A DNA stretch of 64,000 bases from Mycobacterium sp. E2733. Lineage in GTDB: Bacteria > Actinomycetota > Actinomycetes > Mycobacteriales > Mycobacteriaceae. The first letter of the stretch is position 1. Each line of letters opens with the position of its first letter. Positions 54,125 through 62,293 of this stretch are shown piece after piece. The notes beneath the pieces were generated by a model. The model saw only the letters and a program-made list of their open reading frames with translations. It ran no database searches and was not told the origin of the DNA. The position numbers and the translations under genes are program-made. The stretch covers positions 186,001-250,000 of the forward strand of contig NZ_LZJZ01000083.1 in assembly GCF_001667585.1 (NCBI RefSeq). The letters run 5' to 3'.

Positions 54125-55837
54125 TTACTGGGTGCCCTCGGCGTACCAGGTGCGGAATCGGTCGTACTTCGGCATCTCCTCGGAGTTGGCCTTCGGGTCG
54201 ATGCAGACGTGCACTACCCCGACTTTGCCACTGGCGTAGGCGCGAGCGATCGCCGGGCCGATCTCCTTTTCCTTCTCGACGTACTCACCGTGGCAACCGA
54301 AGCCCTCGGCAACCTTGTCCATCCGGACGTCCTTGCTCCAATGCACGCCGGGCTGCGGCGACGGTTGCTCAAATGTGCGCTTGTAGACGCCCACCTCGAG
54401 GCCCCACTGGTGGTCGACACCGACCACGCATACCAGGGGAAGGTTCTGCCGCACAGCGGTTTCCAGCTCGGCGATGTGGAACAGGAAGGCCGAGTCACTG
54501 GTCAGCAGCATGACCGGACGTTTGCCGCCCTCGGCGACTGAGGCGCCGACCGCGTAGGGCAGACCCGTGCCCAGGTGACCGAAGTTCTGGTTCCAGATCA
54601 CGTCACGCGGTTTGGTCTGCGAGTAGGTCCACTGGAAGATCACGGTTGCGCCCCCGTCGCGCACCAGGATGCCGTCTTCGAGTTCGTTGAACGCCTTGGT
54701 GGCCTCGACGACGTAGCGCGCCGGGTGGATCGGCGAGCGTCCCGACGGTGCCGACTCCGCCACGACCGCAAACTCTTTCGCGTCCATTTTGATCAGGCCG
54801 TCAAGCGCGGGTGCGGGTTTGCGGGGAGCATCCTTGAGCGCCTCGACCAGCTGCGGCACCACGCCGCGCAGATCGCCGACCAGCGCCACGTCGACGGGCC
54901 GGTTGACGCCGATGGCGGTCGGGTCCTGTTCGACCATCACCCATTTGCGGTTCGCGTTGTTGGCGGCCCAGTGCTGGGTCCGGCCATAGTGCATGGGCTC
55001 ACCGAGCTCCGTTCCCAGCGCGACGCAAAGGTCCGATTCTTCGACAGCCTGGTTGGCGGCCGGGGAGAACAAGTAGGGGAATGTCCTGTCCTGCAGTCCC
55101 GGAATGAACGAGGTGCCACCGGAGGTCTGGATCACCGGGCAGGCCATGAGCTCGGCCAGCTCCTTGACCTCCTGTTGGGTGCGGGAGGTGTGCACGCCGT
55201 GGCCGACTAGCAGGATGGGGCTCTTGGCGTCGCGGATCAGCTTGACGGCCGCGGCCACCTCGCGCTCACCCGCGGTCTGGTTGACCAGCCGGTACCGCTC
55301 GGGCGGCGGCGGATCCGGCACGTCGAGCTCTTCGAGGATGACGTGCGAGGGGTACTCGATGTAGGCCGGGCCGGGGGTGCCCGACATGGCCCGCCGGATC
55401 GCCTCGTGGACGATCTCGTCGGTCTGGTCGGCGTATTCGATGGATGCGCTGTACTTGACGGACGCTGCGAAAAGAGGTTCCTGGCGGACGAATTGGATGC
55501 GTCCGCGGCGTACCCGACGCTCGGTGATGCGGGCGCGCTGGCCGCCGAGGAATATCACCGGCGAGTTCTCCACCAACGCGCACTGGATCGCTCCGGCGAT
55601 GTTGGCCATTCCCGGGCCGAGCGTGCCGATGCACAGGCCCGGCTTACCCGTCATGCGCGACGCCGCCTCGGCCATGAATCCCGCGCTCAGTTCGTGATGG
55701 GGTGCGACCACCGACCACCCCCGGGCGTCGGCCTCGGCGAACATGTGCACGAAGTTCGGGTCCGGGATGCCGAACAGGGTATTCACCCCCTCGGCCTCGA
55801 ACAGGTCGAGAATGCGCTTGTAGACGGGCACACCCAT
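54125..55837 (-). CDS. ThDP-dependent enzyme (acetolactate synthase / 2-hydroxyacyl-CoA lyase-like)
   Basis: A 570-residue ThDP enzyme. Activating Glu49 in APHHELSAG; PYR-domain GTLGPGMANIAGAI. In the PP domain the GDG motif is changed to SDS (Asp448 kept) and the usual metal-binding Asn, 27 residues later, is Asp475 (VVGVDHQW). The ATG giving MGVPVYKR follows AAGGAAGGG. Between a CoA-transferase and an aldehyde dehydrogenase, a C-C lyase acting on a 2-hydroxyacyl-CoA or a 2-keto acid is likely. Confidence 0.88.
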   Translation of the reverse strand: MGVPVYKRILDLFEAEGVNTLFGIPDPNFVHMFAEADARGWSVVAPHHELSAGFMAEAASRMTGKPGLCIGTLGPGMANIAGAIQCALVENSPVIFLGGQRARITERRVRRGRIQFVRQEPLFAASVKYSASIEYADQTDEIVHEAIRRAMSGTPGPAYIEYPSHVILEELDVPDPPPPERYRLVNQTAGEREVAAAVKLIRDAKSPILLVGHGVHTSRTQQEVKELAELMACPVIQTSGGTSFIPGLQDRTFPYLFSPAANQAVEESDLCVALGTELGEPMHYGRTQHWAANNANRKWVMVEQDPTAIGVNRPVDVALVGDLRGVVPQLVEALKDAPRKPAPALDGLIKMDAKEFAVVAESAPSGRSPIHPARYVVEATKAFNELEDGILVRDGGATVIFQWTYSQTKPRDVIWNQNFGHLGTGLPYAVGASVAEGGKRPVMLLTSDSAFLFHIAELETAVRQNLPLVCVVGVDHQWGLEVGVYKRTFEQPSPQPGVHWSKDVRMDKVAEGFGCHGEYVEKEKEIGPAIARAYASGKVGVVHVCIDPKANSEEMPKYDRFRTWYAEGTQ

Positions 55838-55839
55838 GG

Positions 55840-57060
55840 TTAGAAATCCCTTCCTTCGCGAGCAGTCGCAAAATCGTCTTCTGGACGCAGATTTTGGGCG
55901 ACTTTGTGTCTGCTCGCGCTGATTTCGGCGAGCACTTCTTCGGTGTGCGCGCCGAGCTCCGGTGCCGGTCCCGCGACCCGGCCCGGTGTCTGCGAGAACC
56001 AGGTGGGTACCCCCGGGAAGCGCACCGGCCCGTGCGGCGTGTCGACCGTCTCGAACATGCCGACGGCGTTGAGATGAGGATCGTCGAACAGCGCGCCGGG
56101 GGTGTTCAATGGCGCGGCCGGGATCTCGAGTTGGCGCAGCAGCGCCAGCCACTCCGCGGTGGAACGCTCCTTCATCGTCTCGGCCACCAGCCCGTAGATG
56201 GTGTCGATCTCGCGGGCGCGCTGTTCCAGCGTGGAATACAGCTCGCTTGCCCACGGCGGGCGCACGGCTTCGATGAAAGCGTTCCAGTGCTTGTCGTTGT
56301 AGATCAACGCGGCGATGTAGCCATCGCTGGTGCGGTACGGGCGGCGGTTGGACGCCACGGTGCGCGGATACACCGCGGGGCCTAGGGGCGGGTCGAACAG
56401 GGCGCCGTTGGCATGTTCGACGAGCATGAACGATGCCATGGTCTCGAACATGGCGACCTCGACTTCTTGCCCCTGTCCGGTGCGCTCGCGATGGAACAGC
56501 GCCATCGTCGTCGCGTACAGCGCCGTCAGCCCGGCAATCTTGTCGGCCATGATGGTCCCGACGTAGTCGGCCTCACCGGTCAGCTGTTGTTGCACGGCCG
56601 GCAGGCCGCATTCGGCCTGGATGGTGTCGTCGTAGGCGGGTCGGTCACGATCGGGCCCACGGCGCCCATACCCGTAGCAATTGGTGTAGACGATCGCCGG
56701 GTTGAGCGCGGCCACATCCTCGTATCCGAAGCCGAGCTTGGCGATTGCTTTGGCGCGCATCGAGTGGACGAACACGTCGGCGGTCTCGACGAGAGCGCGC
56801 AACGCGCGCTTTCCGGTATCGGTTTGCAGGTCCAGCACGATGCTGCGCTTGCCCCGGTTGACGTTGACGAACACCCCGCTCATGCCCGGCGCCGGACCCA
56901 CCGAGATGTAGCGGGTGTTATCCCCTTGTGGGGGTTCGACTTTGATCACATCGGCACCCATGTCGGCCATGATCTGGGTGCAGTACGGCCCCATCACCAT
57001 TGCGGTGAGGTCGACCACGCGCACACCGGCCATCGGGCCCCGGCTCCCCTCGTCAGCCAT
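55840..57060 (-). CDS. CaiB/BaiF type III CoA-transferase
   Basis: A 406-residue formyl-CoA transferase-like protein: GVRVVDLTAMVMGPYCTQ, DMGADVIKVEPPQGD, NRGKRSIVLDL, and catalytic Asp in RPAYDDTIQA. Transfers CoA to a carboxylic acid. ATG at 57060 overlaps the SDR stop; another start 6 codons earlier is possible. Middle gene of the operon; supplies a CoA ester, possibly the ThDP enzyme's substrate. Confidence 0.93.
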   Translation of the reverse strand: MADEGSRGPMAGVRVVDLTAMVMGPYCTQIMADMGADVIKVEPPQGDNTRYISVGPAPGMSGVFVNVNRGKRSIVLDLQTDTGKRALRALVETADVFVHSMRAKAIAKLGFGYEDVAALNPAIVYTNCYGYGRRGPDRDRPAYDDTIQAECGLPAVQQQLTGEADYVGTIMADKIAGLTALYATTMALFHRERTGQGQEVEVAMFETMASFMLVEHANGALFDPPLGPAVYPRTVASNRRPYRTSDGYIAALIYNDKHWNAFIEAVRPPWASELYSTLEQRAREIDTIYGLVAETMKERSTAEWLALLRQLEIPAAPLNTPGALFDDPHLNAVGMFETVDTPHGPVRFPGVPTWFSQTPGRVAGPAPELGAHTEEVLAEISASRHKVAQNLRPEDDFATAREGRDF

Positions 57061-57988
57061 GTAGCGCGCCCCGATCATTGGACCGGTGCGCCAAGCCGAA
57101 GCTGTAGCGGATGTGCGCGGCGTGGCCGTCCGGCAGGACCGGAAAAATCAGCGGCGCCTCGATGTTTCGGATCGCATCGAAGTGCTCGCGGACATCCTCG
57201 ATCGTCCACGACGGCCGGCAGACGCCGGGGCTTTCGGCGATGACCGCGCGCGCGACGCGCCCCGCCAGGGCGATGAAGATCTCCCCGCTCACCGAACAGG
57301 ATTCGTGTGCCAGCCAGCCCACCACAGGAGCGACAAGGTCCGGGCCCATCGGTGGGTACGCGGAGGTGTCGATGCCCTCGGCCATCCTGGTCACCGCGGC
57401 CGGCACGATCACGTTGCACGTCACGCCGTCGGCGGCGCCTTCGAGCGCCGCGACGTTGGACAACCCGATCACACCCGCCTTGGCGGCCGCGTAGTTGGCC
57501 ACGTTACGATTTCCGTACAGACCCCCGATCGACGAGGTGAGCACGATCCGCCCGTAACCCGCCGCGCACATTACCGGAAAGGCCTGCCGCACAACGTTGA
57601 ACGCTCCGCGGAGATGCACGTCGAGCACCGCGTCGAAGTCCTCGTAGTCCATCTCCTTCAGCGATGCGGGCCGCACGTTGCCGGCGTTGTGGATCAGGAC
57701 ATCGATCCGGCCGTAGCGTTCGAGGGCGGTCCGGATGATCGCGGCGGCGCCGTCGCGGGTCGCGACCGACGCGGTGCAGCCGACGGCTTCTCCCCCGGCC
57801 GCCCTGATCGCATCGACCACCTGTCCGGCCGGGGCGGCATCGGCCCCGTCGCCGGCGAGGCTGCCGCCGTGGTCGTTGACGACGACGTTGGCTCCGCGCT
57901 CGGCGAGCAGTTGCGCGTATGCGCGACCCAGCCCGCGGCCGGCGCCGGTCACGATGGCGACGCGGTCGTCAAATCTTGCGACCGTCAT
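57053..57988 (-). CDS. SDR-family oxidoreductase (17beta-HSD4/MFE-like)
   Basis: A 311-residue short-chain dehydrogenase. TGAGRGLG at 14-21, NDHGGSLAGDG, and the catalytic SYK set in TSSIGGLYGN and NYAAAKAG. The VVNDHGG feature and C-terminal extension resemble the hydroxyacyl-CoA dehydrogenase part of MFE-2. ATG overlaps the Baeyer-Villiger gene stop (ATGA). Probably oxidises a hydroxy group in this pathway. Confidence 0.92.
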   Translation of the reverse strand: MTVARFDDRVAIVTGAGRGLGRAYAQLLAERGANVVVNDHGGSLAGDGADAAPAGQVVDAIRAAGGEAVGCTASVATRDGAAAIIRTALERYGRIDVLIHNAGNVRPASLKEMDYEDFDAVLDVHLRGAFNVVRQAFPVMCAAGYGRIVLTSSIGGLYGNRNVANYAAAKAGVIGLSNVAALEGAADGVTCNVIVPAAVTRMAEGIDTSAYPPMGPDLVAPVVGWLAHESCSVSGEIFIALAGRVARAVIAESPGVCRPSWTIEDVREHFDAIRNIEAPLIFPVLPDGHAAHIRYSFGLAHRSNDRGALHG

Positions 57989-59841
57989 GAGCCCAAGACC
58001 AGACCTTCCAGGTCGCCCTTGTCGCGCCACAACCGCAGCAGGTCCTCGAAGGCGTAGAACCCGGGCCCGTACGGCTCCCCGAGGTGCGACCGGATTCCTT
58101 CGCCGCCACCGCCACCTTCGTTGTTGTAATAGCCGGGCGTGCACTGGGCGTCGAACGCCGAGTTGTCTACGGCGGTCTCCCGGATCGTGGCGCACCAATC
58201 GTCTTGTGCGCCTTGGCTGGGCTCCACGGTCGCCGCACCACGGGACAGGGCCTGGGCGATGATGTAGGCGATGTGTTCGCCCTGTACCTCGTAGTTGGCG
58301 GCGATGTTGGCGGAGATGCCGACCTGGGTGAAGCCGGTGTAGAACTGGTTCGGGAATCCCCGGCTGGTCATCCCGTGCAGCGTCTTATAGCCATCGCTCC
58401 AGTAGTCGAACAGTGACAACCCGTCGCGTCCCTGGATCGTCTCGATCGAATAGCGCCGGCTGATTTCGGTGGTGATCTCGAAGCCGCTGGCATAGATGAT
58501 GCAGTCGACTTCATACTCGACGCCGTTGGCCACCAAGCCCTTTTCGGTGATGCGCTCCACGCCTTTGGAATCGGAGACGTCGACGAGAGTGACATTGGGC
58601 CGGTTGAACATCGGCAGGTATTCGTCGTTGGACAGCGGCCGCTTGCACAGGAACCGGTAGTAGGGCTTGAGTGCCTCCGCGGTCTGCGGCTCCTCGACGA
58701 TCGCGTCGATGCGGCGGCGCAGCCGCTCCATCAACTTGTAGTCCTCTTCTTCACGGATGGCCATGAACTGCTCGGGGGTCATCGACGCGGGGTCATCCAG
58801 GGCGAGCACCCGGGCCGCTGTGTTGCGACCGAGCTCGGTCCAGAAGTCACACACCAGGTCCGGCTGGCCCAGCGCCATGCCCTCGAACGTCCACGAGTGA
58901 AAATTGCGTTGCCGTTCCTTCTGCCAGCCCGGCCGTAACGACTTCGCCCAACCCGGGTCGGTGGGCGCGTTGTTGCGCTCGTCGACCGTCGAGGGGGTGC
59001 GCTGGAAGACGTAGAGATGCTGGGCATCTCGGCCCAGGAACGGGACGATCTGGATAGCGGTGGCGCCAGTCCCGATGACGGCGACCTTCTTGTCCGCGAG
59101 CTTGTGCAGGTTTCCGCTCGTGTCGCCGCCGGTGTAGTCGTAGTCCCACCGCGACGAGTGGAACGCGTGTCCCTTGAAGTCCTTGATCCCGGGAATGCCG
59201 GGGAGCTTCGGACGGTGGAACGGGCCCGACGCCAGCACCACGAACCGGGCGCGGATGTCATCGTCGCGGTTGGTGCTGATTCTCCAGCGTTTGATCTCCT
59301 CATCCCAACGCAGGTCGCGCACCTGGGTGGAGAAGATCGCCGAGTCGTAGAGGCCGAAGTGTTTGCCGATGTTCCGGCAGTGCTCGAAGATCTCGGCACC
59401 GTCGGCGAACTTCTTCGACGGCATGAAGCCGAGCTCTTCGAGTAGCGGTATGTAACAGTAGGATTCGTTGTCGCACTGAATTCCGGGATAGCGGTTCCAG
59501 TACCAAACACCGCCGAAGTCACCGCCGAGCTCGATGATCCGCACGTCATCGACGCCCGCCTTCTTCAGATGAACGGCGGACAGCAGGCCCCCGAAGCCAC
59601 CGCCGAGCACCGCCACGTCGATGTCCTCGGCGATCGGGGCGCGCGGCGTCACGGGCGTGTAGGGATCGACCTCGTAGTAGCCGGCGAAGTCGTCCTCTAG
59701 TTCGATGTATTGCTTGGAACCTTCCTTGCGCAGCCGCTTTTCCCGTTCGAGCCGGTACTTTTCGCGCAGCGCGGGGATGTCGATGTCGTCGGGCGTCCGG
59801 GTCGGCCCGCAGTTGTCCTGGTGATTTTCCAGCTGGGTCAT
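57985..59841 (-). CDS. Baeyer-Villiger-type flavin monooxygenase
   Basis: A 618-residue class B flavoprotein monooxygenase. FAD motif GGGFGG at 80-85, the BVMO fingerprint FKGHAFHSSRWD at 222-233, and NADP motif GTGATAIQ. The long N-terminal extension of about 70 residues is of the steroid/cyclopentadecanone BVMO type. Inserts oxygen next to a ketone, giving an ester or lactone. Its start overlaps the Rieske stop by 4 bases. Confidence 0.94.
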   Translation of the reverse strand: MTQLENHQDNCGPTRTPDDIDIPALREKYRLEREKRLRKEGSKQYIELEDDFAGYYEVDPYTPVTPRAPIAEDIDVAVLGGGFGGLLSAVHLKKAGVDDVRIIELGGDFGGVWYWNRYPGIQCDNESYCYIPLLEELGFMPSKKFADGAEIFEHCRNIGKHFGLYDSAIFSTQVRDLRWDEEIKRWRISTNRDDDIRARFVVLASGPFHRPKLPGIPGIKDFKGHAFHSSRWDYDYTGGDTSGNLHKLADKKVAVIGTGATAIQIVPFLGRDAQHLYVFQRTPSTVDERNNAPTDPGWAKSLRPGWQKERQRNFHSWTFEGMALGQPDLVCDFWTELGRNTAARVLALDDPASMTPEQFMAIREEEDYKLMERLRRRIDAIVEEPQTAEALKPYYRFLCKRPLSNDEYLPMFNRPNVTLVDVSDSKGVERITEKGLVANGVEYEVDCIIYASGFEITTEISRRYSIETIQGRDGLSLFDYWSDGYKTLHGMTSRGFPNQFYTGFTQVGISANIAANYEVQGEHIAYIIAQALSRGAATVEPSQGAQDDWCATIRETAVDNSAFDAQCTPGYYNNEGGGGGEGIRSHLGEPYGPGFYAFEDLLRLWRDKGDLEGLVLGS

Positions 59842-61238
59842 GCGTGTGGCTGCTCCTCATCAGAAAGTTTCCGGGGCTCGCCGGTACCCATGTATTTCGA
59901 CAGTTGGTAGTGCAGGTTGACGGTGCTGCGTTCCCGGTACGGGTTGGGCTTGGTGCCCGGAAAGCCCAGCGATTTCATGCCTTGCTGGACGGCCGCCATG
60001 TTGGAGAAGTCCTGCGGCAGCACCGAGCGCCACCGCGGGTCTCCGACCGGCGTGTATTCCCATTCCGTCTGGGGCTCTTCGCCTTTGGGGTACAGCTCGA
60101 ACACCGACACCTCGAAGATGCACTTGTCCGGGTTGTAGCTGGGGTGCGGCCGGGCGCCGTAGCACAGCGCAACCGTCAAGCCCTGACCGATCTGGAAGTT
60201 CGGGAAGATCTGCCACGCGGTGCCGGCCTGCCCGAGGATGTCGGACGGGATCGTCGGCCAGATCACGCCGCGGGCCTCGTCATCGCGGCGCGCGGACGCC
60301 AGCCAGTGCTCGAGGACCTTGTCGGCCGGCGTGCCCTCGGGCAATTCGTCGACCAGCCGCTTGGCGGCGTTGACCAGCGTCTCGGTGGTGGAGGTGTTGG
60401 TCTCCTCCATCGTGTAAATCTGCATCTCCGCAGTCGAGACACGGGGATCGGCGCCGGTGCCGAGGCGGATCTTGGACTTGGTCGCCGCGAGATCGTCCGG
60501 GGCGTCGTAGCCGATGTTGCTGTGCTTGCCCTGCACCTTCGCCCAGCCCTTGAATTCGCCGAACCTGTTGAACTCGGGATGGGTGGTGTACACGTGGTAC
60601 GTCTCGTTGAAGGCCTCGAGCGCCACCTTCCAGTTGCAATCGAAGTCCAGCCACTTGCGCCACTTGAAGCGCATGTTCTCCAGTCCGAAGGGATCCAGGA
60701 TCTTCGCGGCCGGGAACAGATAATCGGCCAGCGGTTCGCAGTCGGGGTCCATATTGATCCACAACCAACCGCCCCACGTGTCGACCCTGACCGGCCGTAG
60801 GTGGGTGTTGTCGGGCGTCAGCGCTTCCTGCCAGTCCTGTTGTTCACGGATGTGCGTGCACGCACCGTCCAAGTCATAGGTCCAGCCGTGGAATCCGCAG
60901 ACGAACGATTTACGGGTGCGGCCGCGGGCGTTCTTCGCGCCTTCGGGTGTGTCGATCAACCGCCGCCCGCGGTGCATGCAGACGTTGTGATGGGCGTGAA
61001 ATTCGTGCTCGCCGGTGCGCACCACGATGATCGAGTCGTCAAGGATGTTGTAGGTCAGGTAACTGCCCATTTCGGGCAGCTCTTCGACCCGGCCGACCTG
61101 CTGCCAGACCTTCCGCCAGAGTTTGTCGCGTTCGGCGCGCGCGTAGCTCTCACTGATGTACGCCTCGACGCCGATCGTCATTGGGTGCGACAGCTCCTCG
61201 GCCGCTGCGGAATTCGCGTCTTTGGCCAGGTCGGTCAT
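59838..61238 (-). CDS. Rieske non-haem iron oxygenase, large subunit
   Basis: A 466-residue ring-hydroxylating oxygenase alpha subunit. Rieske [2Fe-2S] ligands Cys87, His89, Cys114 and His117 (CMHRG, CGFHGW); mononuclear iron ligands His215 and His220 in NETYHVYTTH. No reductase or ferredoxin gene is next to it, so electrons must come from elsewhere. ATG at 61238 follows AGGAGG and overlaps the SDR stop (TGATG); a GTG 3 nt upstream is also possible. Confidence 0.94.
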   Translation of the reverse strand: MTDLAKDANSAAAEELSHPMTIGVEAYISESYARAERDKLWRKVWQQVGRVEELPEMGSYLTYNILDDSIIVVRTGEHEFHAHHNVCMHRGRRLIDTPEGAKNARGRTRKSFVCGFHGWTYDLDGACTHIREQQDWQEALTPDNTHLRPVRVDTWGGWLWINMDPDCEPLADYLFPAAKILDPFGLENMRFKWRKWLDFDCNWKVALEAFNETYHVYTTHPEFNRFGEFKGWAKVQGKHSNIGYDAPDDLAATKSKIRLGTGADPRVSTAEMQIYTMEETNTSTTETLVNAAKRLVDELPEGTPADKVLEHWLASARRDDEARGVIWPTIPSDILGQAGTAWQIFPNFQIGQGLTVALCYGARPHPSYNPDKCIFEVSVFELYPKGEEPQTEWEYTPVGDPRWRSVLPQDFSNMAAVQQGMKSLGFPGTKPNPYRERSTVNLHYQLSKYMGTGEPRKLSDEEQPHA

Positions 61239-62083
61239 CACATCCTCCTAATCGCCGCGCGGAAGGATTCGTCCTTGAGGAACAAAGAAGTGTTGTCTGC
61301 GCCCAGATGGCTCCATTTGAGGTCGAGCCCACCGTCGACGAGCAGGGTCTGGCCGGTGATGTAGCTCGACAGGTCCGACAGCAGGAACAGGATCGCGCCG
61401 GCCTGCTCCTCGGGCCGTCCACGACGCCCCATTGCGATGGCCTGCCGATCCCGGACGGGGTCCTCGTCGACGTAGGTACGCGAGGCCGCGGTCTCGGTGA
61501 CGCCGGGAGCCACCGCGTTAACCCGGATTCCGGCCTCCGCCAGCTCGAGGGCCATGGTGCGGGTCATCGCCGTGATGGCGGCCTTGGCGGTCCCGTAGGC
61601 GATGTGAAACGGCGCGGTGTTCATGCCGCTGATGGAGGAGATGGACACGATCGACCCTTGCCGCTGTTGTGCGACCAGCTCGGCGGCGACGGCGCGGCTC
61701 ATGAAGAAGGCCGTCTCGAGGTTGTCGGTGAAGATGGTTCGCCAGTCGCCGCGAGTCACCCGGGTCGACGGCATCCACGTCGACGGCGCCGCGCCGCCGG
61801 CGACATTGACCAGACCGTAGAGCTCCCCGTCGGCACCGCGGGCATGTTCGATCACCGAGGCGATGCCCTCGTCCGTCGACGCGTCAGCCGCAACGGCAAT
61901 CACCGCCAAACCCTCTTGGGCGAGCGGAACGACGTGCTCGTCGAGGTTCTCCTTCGACCGGCTCACCGCGATCACGGTGGCCCCCGCCCTGGCGGTCATC
62001 GCCGTCACGTTGGTGCCGATACCGCCGCCTCCGGCGCCGGATACCACAACGATGCGGCCGTCGAGTCTGAGGAGGTCCTCCAT
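61238..62083 (-). CDS. SDR-family oxidoreductase
   Basis: A 281-residue short-chain dehydrogenase; nucleotide loop SGAGGGGIGTN (about 15-25), slightly different from TGxxxGxG; catalytic set in SISSISGMN and AYGTAKAA; closing TGQTLLVDGGL. First gene of the operon, reading away from the GntR-type palindromes. May act on a hydroxylated product of the Rieske enzyme. Confidence 0.92.
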   Translation of the reverse strand: MEDLLRLDGRIVVVSGAGGGGIGTNVTAMTARAGATVIAVSRSKENLDEHVVPLAQEGLAVIAVAADASTDEGIASVIEHARGADGELYGLVNVAGGAAPSTWMPSTRVTRGDWRTIFTDNLETAFFMSRAVAAELVAQQRQGSIVSISSISGMNTAPFHIAYGTAKAAITAMTRTMALELAEAGIRVNAVAPGVTETAASRTYVDEDPVRDRQAIAMGRRGRPEEQAGAILFLLSDLSSYITGQTLLVDGGLDLKWSHLGADNTSLFLKDESFRAAIRRM

Positions 62084-62119
62084 GTCCTACTTCCGCCCAC
62101 AACGGGATGCGCTGTAATC

Positions 62120-62131
62120 TTGTCCGGACAA
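62120..62131. promoter_or_regulatory. GntR/FadR-type palindrome TTGTCCGGACAA
   Basis: Perfect 12-bp palindrome, 37 bp upstream of the first operon gene. FadR-subfamily GntR proteins bind TNGTNNNACNA-like sites, and a GntR gene lies at the end of the divergent arm. Binding is inferred. Confidence 0.68.
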
Positions 62132-62214
62132 AATATCGCGTTCTGTCGCTTGGAGAACACTATTCCCATGGCAGAACTCAGCTGTCAAGGTCGGGTGTGA
62201 TGCATCAACGGCTA

Positions 62215-62226
62215 TTGTCTGGACTA
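62215..62226. promoter_or_regulatory. Second GntR-type half-conserved palindrome TTGTCTGGACTA
   Basis: Related to the site at 62120 (10 of 12 bases identical), 95 bp away on the propeller-gene side, 68 bp before its GTG. The pair could control both divergent units. The rest of the 210-bp gap holds no gene. Confidence 0.5.
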
Positions 62227-62293
62227 GCTTGGCTTTGATAACGTCCGGCCAAATGGTCACTTCCGCCGAGCAGGAAGGGTCGAGGCAACACAC

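Noticed and set aside
52541..54541. 666-codon open frame antisense to the aldehyde dehydrogenase
   Set aside because: The composition is typical of an antisense shadow and the opposite strand has all ALDH active-site motifs.
54125..56254. Longer start for the ThDP gene
   Set aside because: The extra 139 codons are antisense-like, overlap the CoA-transferase and lack family similarity; a good SD precedes the internal ATG.
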